The translations under genes were made by a program, and so were the position numbers. A DNA stretch of 18,721 bases from CAYWTX01 sp964461295 (GTDB lineage: Bacteria; Planctomycetota; Phycisphaerae; SM23-33): positions 1 through 18,721 of the forward strand of contig CAYWTX010000550.1 of NCBI GenBank assembly GCA_964461295.1, in the 5' to 3' direction. A model generated the notes under the pieces. That model saw nothing but the letters and a program-made list of their open reading frames with translations, was not told where the DNA came from and ran no database searches. Below, one piece after another: positions 1-9,926 of the stretch (within the stretch, counting starts at the first letter, position 1; every line of letters starts with the position of its first letter).

Positions 1-35
1 CAGAGTACCGCCCTTTCGTTACCTTTTTTTATTTA

Positions 36-287
36 CTACTTGGTAATAGCTGCCAGACTTCCGGCCAGGGGTTTGATGACTATTTCGCTGCCTTCCATGT
101 CTACCACTACCGTATCTCCTATTTGGAAGGCGCCGCGCAGCAGTTCTTCGGATAACTTATCTTCAACTCTATCCTGAATGGTACGGCGTAAAGGTCTGGC
201 GCCAAATACTTCATCATAGCCCTTTTCGCCCAGGAAATCTTTGGCTTTTTCGGTTACTTCCAGCTTAATGCCTTTTTCCAGGAGCTG

Positions 288-290
<3 letters not shown>
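36..290 (-). pseudogene. ClpB/ClpC C-terminal domain tail beyond an in-frame TAA, lower GC
   Basis: Read in the clpB frame after the TAA at 288-290, this tail begins QLLEKGIKLEVTEKAKDF. It contains the family signature GYDEVFGARPLRRTIQD and ends at TAG 36-38, with a second TAA just beyond. This is the small D2 subdomain needed for hexamer assembly. Wording such as RTIQDRVEDKLSEELLRG is closer to ClpC than to the ClpB body it is joined to. Codons such as TTA, ATA and AGA are common, and GC over bases 1-300 is 138/300 (46%), against well over 60% for the rest of clpB. The compositional switch lies near 330-350, so the last codons before the stop already belong to the low-GC segment. It is either a recombinant gene end with a nonsense mutation or an assembly chimera at a contig edge. 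Confidence 0.85.
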
Positions 291-2636
<2,346 letters not shown>

Positions 2637-2642
2637 GCCAAC

Positions 2643-2648
2643 ACCTCC
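2643..2648 (-). promoter_or_regulatory. Ribosome binding site of clpB
   Basis: GGAGGT on the minus strand, six bases before the ATG at 2634-2636. It decides the start in favour of MRLDKW over the in-frame ATG at 2739-2741, which has no comparable site. I see no CIRCE-type inverted repeat in the 174 bases between clpB and the next gene upstream. Confidence 0.8.
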
Positions 2649-2810
2649 CTCGCCTGGACTCGCTGCAATGGACGTGCCAGGGACGTAACTGACCTTCACG
2701 CGGCCAGTTGTCCATAGTCCTCCTGCCCCAGGTCCCGCCATTCCGGCAGCATGAAGCAGACCACGAATGACACGGCCCGGGCTCTGCCCGCAGCCGAGTT
2801 GCCGATTGCC

Positions 2811-2984
2811 CTACGGGCCGCTGAACATCTTGTCCAGGTCGCGGATGGCCCGGTCGGTCCGGGCCGCGTGGGTGTTCTGGTCCTCCTTCGCCGTGACCGC
2901 CTGCCGCGACGTGAAGACGATCATCCCGAACACGAAGAGCATCGCTCCGGCCAAGATGCACGCCAGCACTTTCCCTCGGTTCAT
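2811..2984 (-). CDS. Small single-pass membrane protein, 57 residues
   Basis: Encodes a short protein starting MNRGKVLACILAGAML. One hydrophobic segment spans about residues 6-24, followed by a charged, soluble tail of about 33 residues (QAVTAKEDQNTHAAR and onward) ending KMFSGP. The start is supported by GGAGGT at 2989-2994, four bases before the ATG at 2982-2984. The positive N-terminus (N-R-G-K) and single helix suggest an inner-membrane anchor with the tail outside, or an uncleaved signal. It lies upstream of clpB on the same strand with a 174-base gap, and is divergent from the gene at 3126. I do not recognise the family. A longer reading frame extends upstream to 3317 but runs across the divergent gene, so I prefer the short form. 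Confidence 0.6.
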   Translation of the reverse strand: MNRGKVLACILAGAMLFVFGMIVFTSRQAVTAKEDQNTHAARTDRAIRDLDKMFSGP

Positions 2985-3041
2985 GCACACCTCCAGTTCA
3001 GGGCTTCCCGATACAGACGAGTGTTCCTCCGTGGGAAAGTA

Positions 3042-3068
3042 CGATTGGCGACCGAGGGTTGCCAATCG
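3042..3068. promoter_or_regulatory. 12-bp hairpin in the divergent intergenic region
   Basis: CGATTGGC at 3042-3049 pairs perfectly with GCCAATCG at 3061-3068. The stem continues inwards through a G-T wobble and three more pairs to a GAG triloop at 3054-3056. It lies between the minus-strand membrane protein (start 2984) and the plus-strand gene at 3126, with no T-run. It could therefore be an operator or a 5' leader structure; a terminator is less likely. Confidence 0.45.
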
Positions 3069-3125
3069 CACCGGAACCCCTTCCCCTCTCGTGCGTCCAA
3101 CACTCACACCATGAGGAGACTGACC

Positions 3126-4583
3126 ATGAAGCGACTGATGCTCCTGGCGGCGGTTGGGTTGCTCGCCTGTCCGGCCATCGCCGATTTGTGCGACACGTGC
3201 GGGGACAGAATGTTCATCCAGTCCGTCGGCAGGTGCGGCAACTGCGACGGACAGACCACCAGCAGTTCGCACAAGCTCTGCCCCACGTGCGGCGCCAAGC
3301 TCCGCCAGTGCGAGCACTGCCGCACGCCCCTGGCACCCGCGCCGGGCAAGCCCATCGCCATGGCCGACTGCGGGGAACCCCCCGTCTTCGTCCGCGTCAT
3401 TACCGGCAGCGCCGACTCCACCGCCCCCCCGGCCGAGGACTGGATCGACAAGGCCGTCGCCGACCAGGGCTCACCCAAAGCCCAGGCCGACACCGGCTGG
3501 ATCGAGATCTCCTGCGAGCCCAAGGAAGTCTTCCGCTCCCCGCAGGGCGGGCGCAAGATCGCCGCCGTCCTCCTCGCCCCGCGCAAGCTCAATGAAGCCA
3601 TCGTCGTCGTCACCGGCGCCAAGATCGGCAAGGACCCGCACATGGTCACGCTGCGCAGCGGCGTGGGCGAGCGCACCGTCGTCAAGCTCACCGACAACCC
3701 CGCGCCCGGAAACGTCTTCCTGGCCGTGCGGGTCGGCGCCGAACAGCCGACCACCAAAGCGGCCGAGAGGGCCAGGACGCTCAAGGGAGGCGTCGCGAAC
3801 CTCCAACTCCTTCTCCAGATCCACAAGCCCCCGCGGCAGGACCCGCCGCTCCAGGCGCTGACGCTGCACGTGGAGGGGAAGGTCGAGGCTGTGGAGAACA
3901 ACCTCGTCGCCCGCATCGACAGGCTCCAGGCCGAGAAGATCATCGACTTCCTCGCCCGCGAAGGCTTCCTCGACCAGGCTGTGGACACGGCCCTCAAGGA
4001 CATGCCGGCCCCCGAGACGACGACATACACGATGGCCCTTCGCGGCCCCGGCGGCATCGAACTCCGCCAGGACCTCGGCTGGAACCTGGCCATGTTGCGG
4101 CGTCTGGAGGCGCTCAAGACCGTGCTTTCGGGCGACGCCGCCAAGCAGATGGGCGGCCTGCTCGGTCCCCTGTCGGGCTACAAGCGGCAGTGGGAAGCCA
4201 GTGCCGAGGGCGGCGCCGCGGCCGTCAGGCAGGGCGTCGAGGGCAACGTGTCCAAGCAGAAGGGCAACTTCATGCCCGGCCCGGGCGCGGCCGGCGGCAG
4301 GACCACGCCGCTATCGGTGCCGGTGCACGTCTTCCGCGGCAAGCTCAAACCCATGGAGAAGTTCGACCGCAGGCACGCCCAGTTCGTCGTCACTGCCCGC
4401 AGCGACGACAAAGGCTGCTACCGCGTCGGCCTCGACCCCGGCGTGTACACGGTCGTGGCCGAGATCGACGGCAAACTCCACCTCAACCTGATGCGGAACG
4501 ACGGCACGTGGGCGACGGTGGCGGTCGATCGCGGCAAGTGGACGCATTGGGATATCGTTGATTCATCCGAAGCGGCGTTTTGA
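3126..4583 (+). CDS. Exported protein with four CxxC pairs and a beta-sandwich-like C-terminus
   Basis: 485 residues of unknown function. The N-terminus MKRLMLLAAVGLLACPAIA is a signal peptide, either cleaved after AIA or, because LLAC precedes C15, lipid-anchored at C15. Directly after it come four CxxC pairs (C22/C25, C37/C40, C52/C55, C62/C65) with zinc-ribbon spacing, which is unusual for an exported protein. A long middle region has no motif I can name. The end (about 395-485) contains GCYRVGLDPGVYTVVAEIDG, resembling carboxypeptidase-regulatory-like beta-sandwich domains. The start is set by GAGGAG at 3113-3118, seven bases before the ATG; the in-frame ATG at 3111 overlaps that site. 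It stands alone on the plus strand and is followed by a long palindrome. Alternative: the CxxC region may bind haem or form disulfides instead of binding zinc. Confidence 0.85.
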   Translation: MKRLMLLAAVGLLACPAIADLCDTCGDRMFIQSVGRCGNCDGQTTSSSHKLCPTCGAKLRQCEHCRTPLAPAPGKPIAMADCGEPPVFVRVITGSADSTAPPAEDWIDKAVADQGSPKAQADTGWIEISCEPKEVFRSPQGGRKIAAVLLAPRKLNEAIVVVTGAKIGKDPHMVTLRSGVGERTVVKLTDNPAPGNVFLAVRVGAEQPTTKAAERARTLKGGVANLQLLLQIHKPPRQDPPLQALTLHVEGKVEAVENNLVARIDRLQAEKIIDFLAREGFLDQAVDTALKDMPAPETTTYTMALRGPGGIELRQDLGWNLAMLRRLEALKTVLSGDAAKQMGGLLGPLSGYKRQWEASAEGGAAAVRQGVEGNVSKQKGNFMPGPGAAGGRTTPLSVPVHVFRGKLKPMEKFDRRHAQFVVTARSDDKGCYRVGLDPGVYTVVAEIDGKLHLNLMRNDGTWATVAVDRGKWTHWDIVDSSEAAF

Positions 4584-4585
4584 CA

Positions 4586-4686
4586 GCGCGACCCAGAGAC
4601 AAAGGGGGACAGAGGCGAGATGGCGGGGGTGCTCCGAGGGAAGCAGCTCTGTCTTGCCTCTGTCTCTCTGCGCCCCTGGGTCGCGC
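4586..4686 (+). terminator. Imperfect 101-base palindrome after the CxxC gene, probable terminator
   Basis: The outer arms GCGCGACCCA (4586-4595) and TGGGTCGCGC (4677-4686) are perfect complements. The inner arms GACAGAGGCGAGA (4608-4620) and TCTTGCCTCTGTC (4652-4664) pair over 13 positions with one G-T. The loop is 31 bases. It starts two bases after the stop codon and has only a weak T-rich tail (ATTTTCC from 4687). Termination or 3'-end protection of the upstream mRNA is the likely role. Confidence 0.5.
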
Positions 4687-4695
4687 ATTTTCCGC

Positions 4696-4725
4696 TTGAA
4701 CCCGCCCGGTGCGATTCTCTACCAT
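4696..4725 (+). promoter_or_regulatory. Candidate sigma-70 promoter of the ferredoxin gene
   Basis: TTGAAC at 4696-4701 and TACCAT at 4720-4725 are separated by 18 bases, about 75 bases upstream of the ferredoxin start. Each hexamer matches the consensus at four of six positions. Its place right after a terminator-like palindrome fits a separate transcription unit. Confidence 0.35.
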
Positions 4726-4798
4726 CGGTGCTGACGTGGCCGGGCGGAAAAACGGAGCAGCCCCGCCGATTGCAGTGACATCAACCCGAGGAGTGAAC

Positions 4799-4972
4799 AT
4801 GGCATACAAGATCACCGACGGATGCACCGCGTGCGGCACCTGTGCCGAATCCTGCCCGGCCGAGGCCATCAAGGAGGGCGAGAAGAAGTACAGTATTGAC
4901 GCGGATGCGTGCATCGACTGCGGCAGTTGCGTCGACGCCTGCCCCGTCAGTGCGATCGTCGAAGGAAGCTGA
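4799..4972 (+). CDS. 2[4Fe-4S] ferredoxin, bacterial (clostridial) type
   Basis: 57-residue cytoplasmic electron carrier of low potential. Two cluster motifs are complete: CTACGTCAESCP (C9, C12, C15, C19) and CIDCGSCVDACP (C38, C41, C44, C48). In the usual arrangement, the first three cysteines of one motif and the last of the other bind each cubane. Length and symmetry are typical of the clostridial type. GAGGAG at 4788-4793 precedes the ATG. An in-frame ATG at 4709 would add 30 residues that do not belong to the family. The gene has its own candidate promoter and a strong terminator, so it is probably monocistronic. Such ferredoxins serve pyruvate:ferredoxin oxidoreductase, hydrogenases or radical SAM enzymes. 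A radical SAM gene lies 10 kb away, but a functional link is only conjecture. Confidence 0.95.
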   Translation: MAYKITDGCTACGTCAESCPAEAIKEGEKKYSIDADACIDCGSCVDACPVSAIVEGS

Positions 4973-4992
4973 CGGCCCTTCGGAAGCGTCCC

Positions 4993-5027
4993 GGGCCGGG
5001 GCCGCCACAAGCGGCCTCGGCCCTTTT
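4993..5027 (+). terminator. Rho-independent terminator of the ferredoxin gene
   Basis: A 13-bp GC stem is formed by GGGCCGGGGCCGC at 4993-5005 and GCGGCCTCGGCCC at 5011-5023, with one G-T pair. The loop is CACAA and the stem is followed by TTTT at 5024-5027. It sits 20 bases after the stop codon. Confidence 0.88.
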
Positions 5028-5176
5028 CCTGCGCGGACGAGAGCCTCAGCTTTCGGCTGTCAGCCGTCACCGGTCAGTCTGCCGGGCGAGTTCCCCTTCT
5101 TCGCCGAAGGCGGATGGCGAATGGCTTGCTTCCCGCAATTTTCCCTGCCGCTTTTCGTTAGAACCCTCAAGTGCTG

Positions 5177-5217
5177 TAGAATGGCCGGGGCATGCTGTGC
5201 CGTCGTGTCGCGACGGC
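5177..5217 (+). promoter_or_regulatory. Candidate -10 element and leader hairpin before the 1305-residue fusion gene
   Basis: TAGAAT at 5177-5182 is a possible -10 box; no convincing -35 is visible. Downstream, GCCGTCG (5199-5205) and CGACGGC (5211-5217) form a perfect 7-bp stem with a 5-base loop. The stem ends four bases before the ribosome site GAGGTG at 5222-5227, so it could influence translation initiation. Confidence 0.3.
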
Positions 5218-5233
5218 CTACGAGGTGCGGTAC

Positions 5234-8200
5234 ATGAAACACGCGAGGAATTCGGCGGCCGCGGCGGCGGCCGCGGTCCTGTCGCTCGTCCTGACGACTT
5301 CGCCCGTTGGGGCCCAGACCACCCGCGACGCCAACGCCCAGCCGGTGGTCAAGAAGTCGCCCGAAGCGGCCGCCGAGGATGCGCCTCGCGGCTTGCGCAG
5401 CGTCGATGAGGGAGTCGTCTACCTCCCGCGGACGATCAAGCCCGGGCCCGTGCTCGTTCTGGCCGAGTTGAACGACACGGCCGAGGACGTGCTTTCGGCC
5501 TTCAGCAAGTCGCTGGAGGCCCGCGGCCTGCCCGCCGTGGCGCCCAAGTGGGACACCGACAACCCCGGCAAGGTGTTGGACGAGATGGAGAAGCTGCTGG
5601 GTTGGGTGGAGAAGGCCTACAGGTTCAAGCCGACGAAGCTGTACGTGATGGGCTACTCCACCTGTGGCGACCTGGCGTGCTCGCTGGCGATCGAGGACCC
5701 CTCGCGTTTCGCCGGCCTCGTGCTGGTCGGGTGCGGGCCGACGGGCCTGAAGGCCGCAAGACTCGCCAAGACGCGCGACCTGCCCGTTCTGCTCGTGCAC
5801 GGCGAGGCCGACACCACCTGCACGCCGGAGAAGGCGAAGGAGGCGCGAAAGGCCCTTGCCGACGCCGGCCTCAGGGTGACCGCCAAGACGGTCGCCAAGG
5901 CCGAGCACAGCGACCTGGTGACCGACAAGAACGCCGGCACGTTCCTCGACTGGATCGTGCCGGCGGAGAAACCCGCTGTTGCGGCAGCCTCGCCGTTCGC
6001 CGACTTCGCCGGCAAGTGGACCGGCAAGACCAAGTTTCAGAACTGCGACGTTGAGATCACCCTCGGCGCCGACGGCGCCGTCCAGGGCGGCAGGATGGGC
6101 ACGCACCCCTTCCAGAACAAGGGCCAGGTCACACTTGACGACGCCAGGCAGCCCACCAGGGACAAGGCGTTCAAGATCAGCTTCTACTTCGCCGACGTCT
6201 GCCAGGACAAGGTCAAGACCATCGAGCAGGCCACGTTCACCTCCGCCGCCGACGGCAGACACCAGATCGAAGGCGAGTTCGTCAACCCCTGCTTCGCGCC
6301 CTCCAACGGCTGGATCAAGCTCACCCGCGTGGAGACGGGCGCCGCCGCCGTCGTCACCGGCAAGGCCGACAATCCGGAAGATTGTCGGAAGCTCCACATG
6401 GCCGGGCGGTACGCCGACGCCATCAACGGCTACAGGAGCCTTCTGGGCAAGAAGCCGATGCGCACGGCGGCGGCCATCGGGCTGGCCAATGCCCAGGCGA
6501 TGACCGGCAACTATGCCGACGCGGTCAAGAGCCTGCGCGACGCCAACGACGAAGGCAAGCTCAGCCCCGAGTGGCAACTCGCGATGGCCGAGGCCCTCGG
6601 CAACGTCGGCCAGTATGCCGACGCCCTCGGCCACGCCCAGAAGGCGAATCTGATGCGCCCGACCTGGGCCGCCGCCATCTTCACCAACGGCAGCCTGCTG
6701 GAGACGCTCGGCCGCAAGAAGGAAGCGGCCGAGGTGTACAAGACGATGTCGATGGTGCTGGTGAAGGACGACTACAAGAAGGACGCGGCCGCCCTGGTGG
6801 CGCTGGGGCGGATCATGGACCGCCACGCCGTCCTGACCGGGCAGCGGGCGAGCGAGCAGGCCGCCAACATCCTCCACAACTACTTCCAGGAGGCCTACCT
6901 CAACGCCGACAGCGGCTACTGGCCCGCGAACATCGCCGCCGGCATGTTCATGCTGACCAAACACCGCCCGGTGAACGCCAACGCGGAGTTCGACCTGGCC
7001 GCGAAGATCAACGGCAACATCCCCGACGTGCACGTGGGCAAGGCGGCGATGGCCTTGGAGCAGTGGAACTTCGAGGGCTGCATGTCCGCCGTCGAGAACG
7101 CCCTGCGGATCAACCCCAACCACCCCGACGCCCTTCTTCTCAAGGCCGCCTGCCTTATGCAGTGGCGCAAGTACGACGACGTGCCCCCCGTCGTCGAGAA
7201 GGTCCTCAAGGTCAACCCCAACCACCTCGAGGCCCTGAGCATGATGGCGGCCGTGCACGTCCGCAAGGCCGAGGACGCCAAGGCCGCGCCGTACATCCAG
7301 CGGGTGAAGAAGGTCAACGCGAACCACGCCGGCCTGCCGACGACCATCGCCGAGTGGCTCTCGGCCGGACGGCAGTTCGACAAGGCCGAGAAGTACTACC
7401 AGGAGGCGATCGCGCTGGCGCCGGAGGCGGCCGAACCCGTGACGGGCCTGGGGCGCATGTACATGCAGACGGGCGACGAGGACAAGGCCGTGGACGTGCT
7501 GAAGAAGGCGTTCAGCCTCGACGACTACCGCGCCGACGTGGTGAACTACCTCAACCTGCTCGAGAAGATGTCCAAGTACGCCGTGAAGGAGACGCCGCAT
7601 TTCATCGTCAAGGTCGACCCCAAGCACGACAGCGTCCTGCTGAACCAGGTGGCCGAGTACATGGAGTCCATCCATGGCGACGTCGTGCGCGACTTCGGCT
7701 TCGATCCGCCCAGGAAGACCATCATCGAGTTCTTCCCCACGCACCAGGACTTCTCGATCCGCATCACCGGCCGCGGGTGGATCGGCACTGTCGGCGCGTG
7801 CACCGGGCGGGTAATCGCCCTGGCCGCCCCCAACACCGAGCGCAGCCAATTCGGCACGCACAACTGGGCCGTCGTGCTGCGTCACGAGTACACGCACACC
7901 GTGACGCTGATGGCCACGGGCAACCGCATCCCGCACTGGTTCACCGAGGCCTGCGCCGTCTGGCAGCAGCCCGACAAGCGGAACTACACGTACGTGCAGA
8001 TGCTGGTCGAGGCCACGCGCGAAGACAAGCTGCTGCCGATCAAGGAGATCGACTGGAGCTTCATCCGCCCGCGCCGGCAGGGCGAGCGCGGCCTCGCCTA
8101 CGCCCAGGCGGAGTGGATCCTCGAGTACCTCATCGAGACCAAGGGCTTCGACACCGTCGGCAAGATGCTCAAGGGCTTCGGCGAGGGCCTGACGCAGCCC

Positions 8201-9151
8201 CAGGTGCTGGACAAGGCCGCCGGCATCCAGGAAAGCCAGTTCGACGCCGGCTTCCGCAAATGGGCCGCGGACACCGTGCGGAAGTGGGGTTTCAACCCCG
8301 ACCCGCCGCCCAAAACGTCGGAGTGGTCCAAGAAGGCACGCCAGAACCCCGACGACGCCAACGCCCAGGCCACGTACGCCGTCGCCCTCTACTACGCCCG
8401 CCAGCAGGACGAGGCCGAGAAGGCCGCCCGCAAGGCCCTGGAGGCCGACCCCGACAACACGCGGGCGCTGTCGGTGCTGGCCAGCGTGCTCGTCCGCAAG
8501 CAGGAGTACGACGAGGCCATCGAACTCGCCTCTCGCCTGGAGAAACGCGACCACACCACCAGTTTCGCCCCCAGGGCGCTCGCCCAGTGCTACATCGCCA
8601 AGAAACGCTGGGCCGAGGCCATCCCCGCCCTCGAACTGCTCCAGCAGCGCCAGCCGCTCGACCAGTTCAGTTACGACGAACTGGCCAAGATCTACATCCT
8701 GCTCGGACAGAGCGAAAAGGCCCTGCCCAACCTCATCCATCTGCACCGCCACACGATGAAGGATCCGCAGTACGCCCGCCAGGTGGCCGAAATCCTGCGA
8801 TCGCTCAAACGCTACGACGAGGCCCTCGCCTACTTCGTCGAGATCTCGCACATCAACCCCTACCAGCCCAATGCGTACGAATCCATGGCCGGCATCTACC
8901 GCAACAGCCGGCAGTACGACAAGGCCGTCGCCGCGATCGAGAACGTCACGCTTATCCAGCCCGACGACGCCGACGCCTGGGCCAAGTGCGCCATGATGCG
9001 CTACCTCAACGGCAAGGAGGCCAAGAGCAAGGACAAACTGCTCCACGCGAAGGAAGCGGCCGAGAAGTCCGTGAAGCTCGACCCCGAGGGCCAGGGCAAA
9101 GTCGTACTGGAGCGGATCGAGGGCGCGATCGAGCAACTCGGCAAGGCGTGA
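5234..9151 (+). CDS. Exported alpha/beta-hydrolase, TPR and MA-type metallopeptidase fusion
   Basis: 1305 residues with several domains. The signal peptide starts MKHARNSAAAAAAAVLSL and is probably cleaved after VGA. An alpha/beta-hydrolase-like domain (about 45-245) has a possible triad: S142 in GYSTCGD, D193 in HGEAD and H225 in AEHSD. Its nucleophile elbow ends in Cys where Gly is usual. A beta-rich domain of about 110 residues begins FADFAGKWTG (about 254). TPR repeats follow (about 385-770). Next is a gluzincin of the peptidase MA-like type (about 780-1020) with HEYTH (H884, E885, H888) and a third zinc ligand E905 in HWFTEA. More TPRs run to the end. The start is chosen by GAGGTG at 5222-5227 and the signal peptide; an ATG at 5192 gives no such N-terminus. 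The likely role is periplasmic or envelope proteolysis and ester or peptide hydrolysis on a TPR scaffold; the substrate is unknown. Confidence 0.9.
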   Translation: MKHARNSAAAAAAAVLSLVLTTSPVGAQTTRDANAQPVVKKSPEAAAEDAPRGLRSVDEGVVYLPRTIKPGPVLVLAELNDTAEDVLSAFSKSLEARGLPAVAPKWDTDNPGKVLDEMEKLLGWVEKAYRFKPTKLYVMGYSTCGDLACSLAIEDPSRFAGLVLVGCGPTGLKAARLAKTRDLPVLLVHGEADTTCTPEKAKEARKALADAGLRVTAKTVAKAEHSDLVTDKNAGTFLDWIVPAEKPAVAAASPFADFAGKWTGKTKFQNCDVEITLGADGAVQGGRMGTHPFQNKGQVTLDDARQPTRDKAFKISFYFADVCQDKVKTIEQATFTSAADGRHQIEGEFVNPCFAPSNGWIKLTRVETGAAAVVTGKADNPEDCRKLHMAGRYADAINGYRSLLGKKPMRTAAAIGLANAQAMTGNYADAVKSLRDANDEGKLSPEWQLAMAEALGNVGQYADALGHAQKANLMRPTWAAAIFTNGSLLETLGRKKEAAEVYKTMSMVLVKDDYKKDAAALVALGRIMDRHAVLTGQRASEQAANILHNYFQEAYLNADSGYWPANIAAGMFMLTKHRPVNANAEFDLAAKINGNIPDVHVGKAAMALEQWNFEGCMSAVENALRINPNHPDALLLKAACLMQWRKYDDVPPVVEKVLKVNPNHLEALSMMAAVHVRKAEDAKAAPYIQRVKKVNANHAGLPTTIAEWLSAGRQFDKAEKYYQEAIALAPEAAEPVTGLGRMYMQTGDEDKAVDVLKKAFSLDDYRADVVNYLNLLEKMSKYAVKETPHFIVKVDPKHDSVLLNQVAEYMESIHGDVVRDFGFDPPRKTIIEFFPTHQDFSIRITGRGWIGTVGACTGRVIALAAPNTERSQFGTHNWAVVLRHEYTHTVTLMATGNRIPHWFTEACAVWQQPDKRNYTYVQMLVEATREDKLLPIKEIDWSFIRPRRQGERGLAYAQAEWILEYLIETKGFDTVGKMLKGFGEGLTQPQVLDKAAGIQESQFDAGFRKWAADTVRKWGFNPDPPPKTSEWSKKARQNPDDANAQATYAVALYYARQQDEAEKAARKALEADPDNTRALSVLASVLVRKQEYDEAIELASRLEKRDHTTSFAPRALAQCYIAKKRWAEAIPALELLQQRQPLDQFSYDELAKIYILLGQSEKALPNLIHLHRHTMKDPQYARQVAEILRSLKRYDEALAYFVEISHINPYQPNAYESMAGIYRNSRQYDKAVAAIENVTLIQPDDADAWAKCAMMRYLNGKEAKSKDKLLHAKEAAEKSVKLDPEGQGKVVLERIEGAIEQLGKA

Positions 9152-9153
9152 CA

Positions 9154-9234
9154 GCCCCGGTCGCCTACAGAGCCGGGGCGTGTCGCCCCGGTCGCCACCT
9201 GCCGGGAACGGGCCGCGTCGCGGCTCCCCGGCAG
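9154..9234 (+). terminator. Tandem hairpins with a 12-base direct repeat after the fusion gene
   Basis: GCCCCGG (9154-9160) pairs with CCGGGGC (9173-9179). A second, stronger structure is CTGCCGGG (9199-9206) with CCCGGCAG (9227-9234), which encloses the near-palindrome GCCGCGTCGCGGC. The 12-mer GCCCCGGTCGCC occurs at 9154 and again at 9185. There is no T-run, so termination is plausible but not proven. The remaining gap to 9365 shows nothing else. Confidence 0.4.
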
Positions 9235-9365
9235 CGGGGCACGGCGCTCCTCGCGCCCGTCCGGCGCGATTCCACCGATTTCACCTAACGCCGCGGCCGC
9301 GGGGCTGTCTGCCACTGCGTAAGTCAAATGGACGTTTGAAAGGCTCAAGAGGAAAGGACACGACC

Positions 9366-9845
9366 ATGACCCGCACGAAGACAACCCTGACAGCCCTGAC
9401 ATCCCTGGCCGCCCTGGCGCTGCCGCTCGCATTGGCCACCGGCGCCTACGCCGACAACGATCGCGGCCGGGACCGCGATGACCGGCACATCCAGCGACAT
9501 GATCGTGCATGGGGCAACCACGCCCGGCCGGGCGCCTTCATTGAACACCGCTCCGCCGGCCTTGTCCGGCCGATCCTCGGCCTGGTCGGCTCGCTGATTG
9601 CCGACAACCACTGCGGGCCGGTGGTCGTCCGCACTGCCCCGCGCGGGCACTGGGCAACCGTCACCCGCCAGGTGCTCGTCGAGGCCGGGCACTGGGAACT
9701 GCAATCGACGCCCGCGGTGTACGAGTGCCGCCGCGATTGGCGCGGCCGATTGGTGCAGGCGTGCGTCCGCCCGGCCGAGACGGTGCGGGTCTGGATTGCC
9801 GACCGCTACCAGACCGTGGTTGAGCGCGTCTGGGTGTGCGACTGA
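9366..9845 (+). CDS. Small exported protein of unknown function
   Basis: 159 residues. The N-terminus MTRTKTTLTALTSLAALALP with a cut near AYA-DN is a clear signal peptide. A charged linker follows (DNDRGRDRDDRHIQRHDRAW), then a short hydrophobic stretch around GLVRPILGLVGSLIADN. The last 75 residues repeat an aromatic, valine-rich pattern: GHWATVTRQVLVEAGHWEL, then VYECRRDW, then VRVWIADRYQTVVERVWVCD. These read as successive beta-strands. Two GHW motifs and four cysteines are visible. I recall similar Trp/Tyr-Val-rich secreted proteins of unknown function in Planctomycetota, but cannot name a family. An AGAGGAAAGGA ribosome site just before the ATG at 9366 sets the start; an upstream in-frame ATG at 9180 would place the signal peptide internally. 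A GC hairpin follows the gene. Confidence 0.8.
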   Translation: MTRTKTTLTALTSLAALALPLALATGAYADNDRGRDRDDRHIQRHDRAWGNHARPGAFIEHRSAGLVRPILGLVGSLIADNHCGPVVVRTAPRGHWATVTRQVLVEAGHWELQSTPAVYECRRDWRGRLVQACVRPAETVRVWIADRYQTVVERVWVCD

Positions 9846-9886
9846 CCGGATCGCCTGGGCCCTGCCGCCCACCGCGATTGTGGGAC

Positions 9887-9926
9887 AAGCGGGCCGGTGT
9901 GTCCTTCGGGATGCCCCGGCCCGCTT
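9887..9926 (+). terminator. Probable terminator hairpin after the small exported protein
   Basis: AAGCGGGCCGG (9887-9897) and CCGGCCCGCTT (9916-9926) are perfect 11-bp complements with an 18-base loop. It lies 41 bases after the stop codon. The T content after the stem is low (CGTTG), so the strength is uncertain. Confidence 0.6.

Noticed and set aside
2713..2724. AGGAGG followed by ATG on the minus strand upstream of clpB
   Set aside because: Only three bases separate the site from the ATG, the frame differs from clpB, and the encoded peptide has no protein-like features.
5060..9136. A 1358-codon open frame on the minus strand
   Set aside because: It is antisense to the fusion gene over its whole length. 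The translation is low-complexity (Val, Leu, Gly, His, Arg rich) with no domain, as expected opposite a gene with strong GC3 bias.
6382..9288. A 968-codon plus-strand frame inside the fusion gene
   Set aside because: Frame-shifted shadow, extremely Arg, Gly and Pro rich, while the other frame contains real peptidase and TPR motifs.
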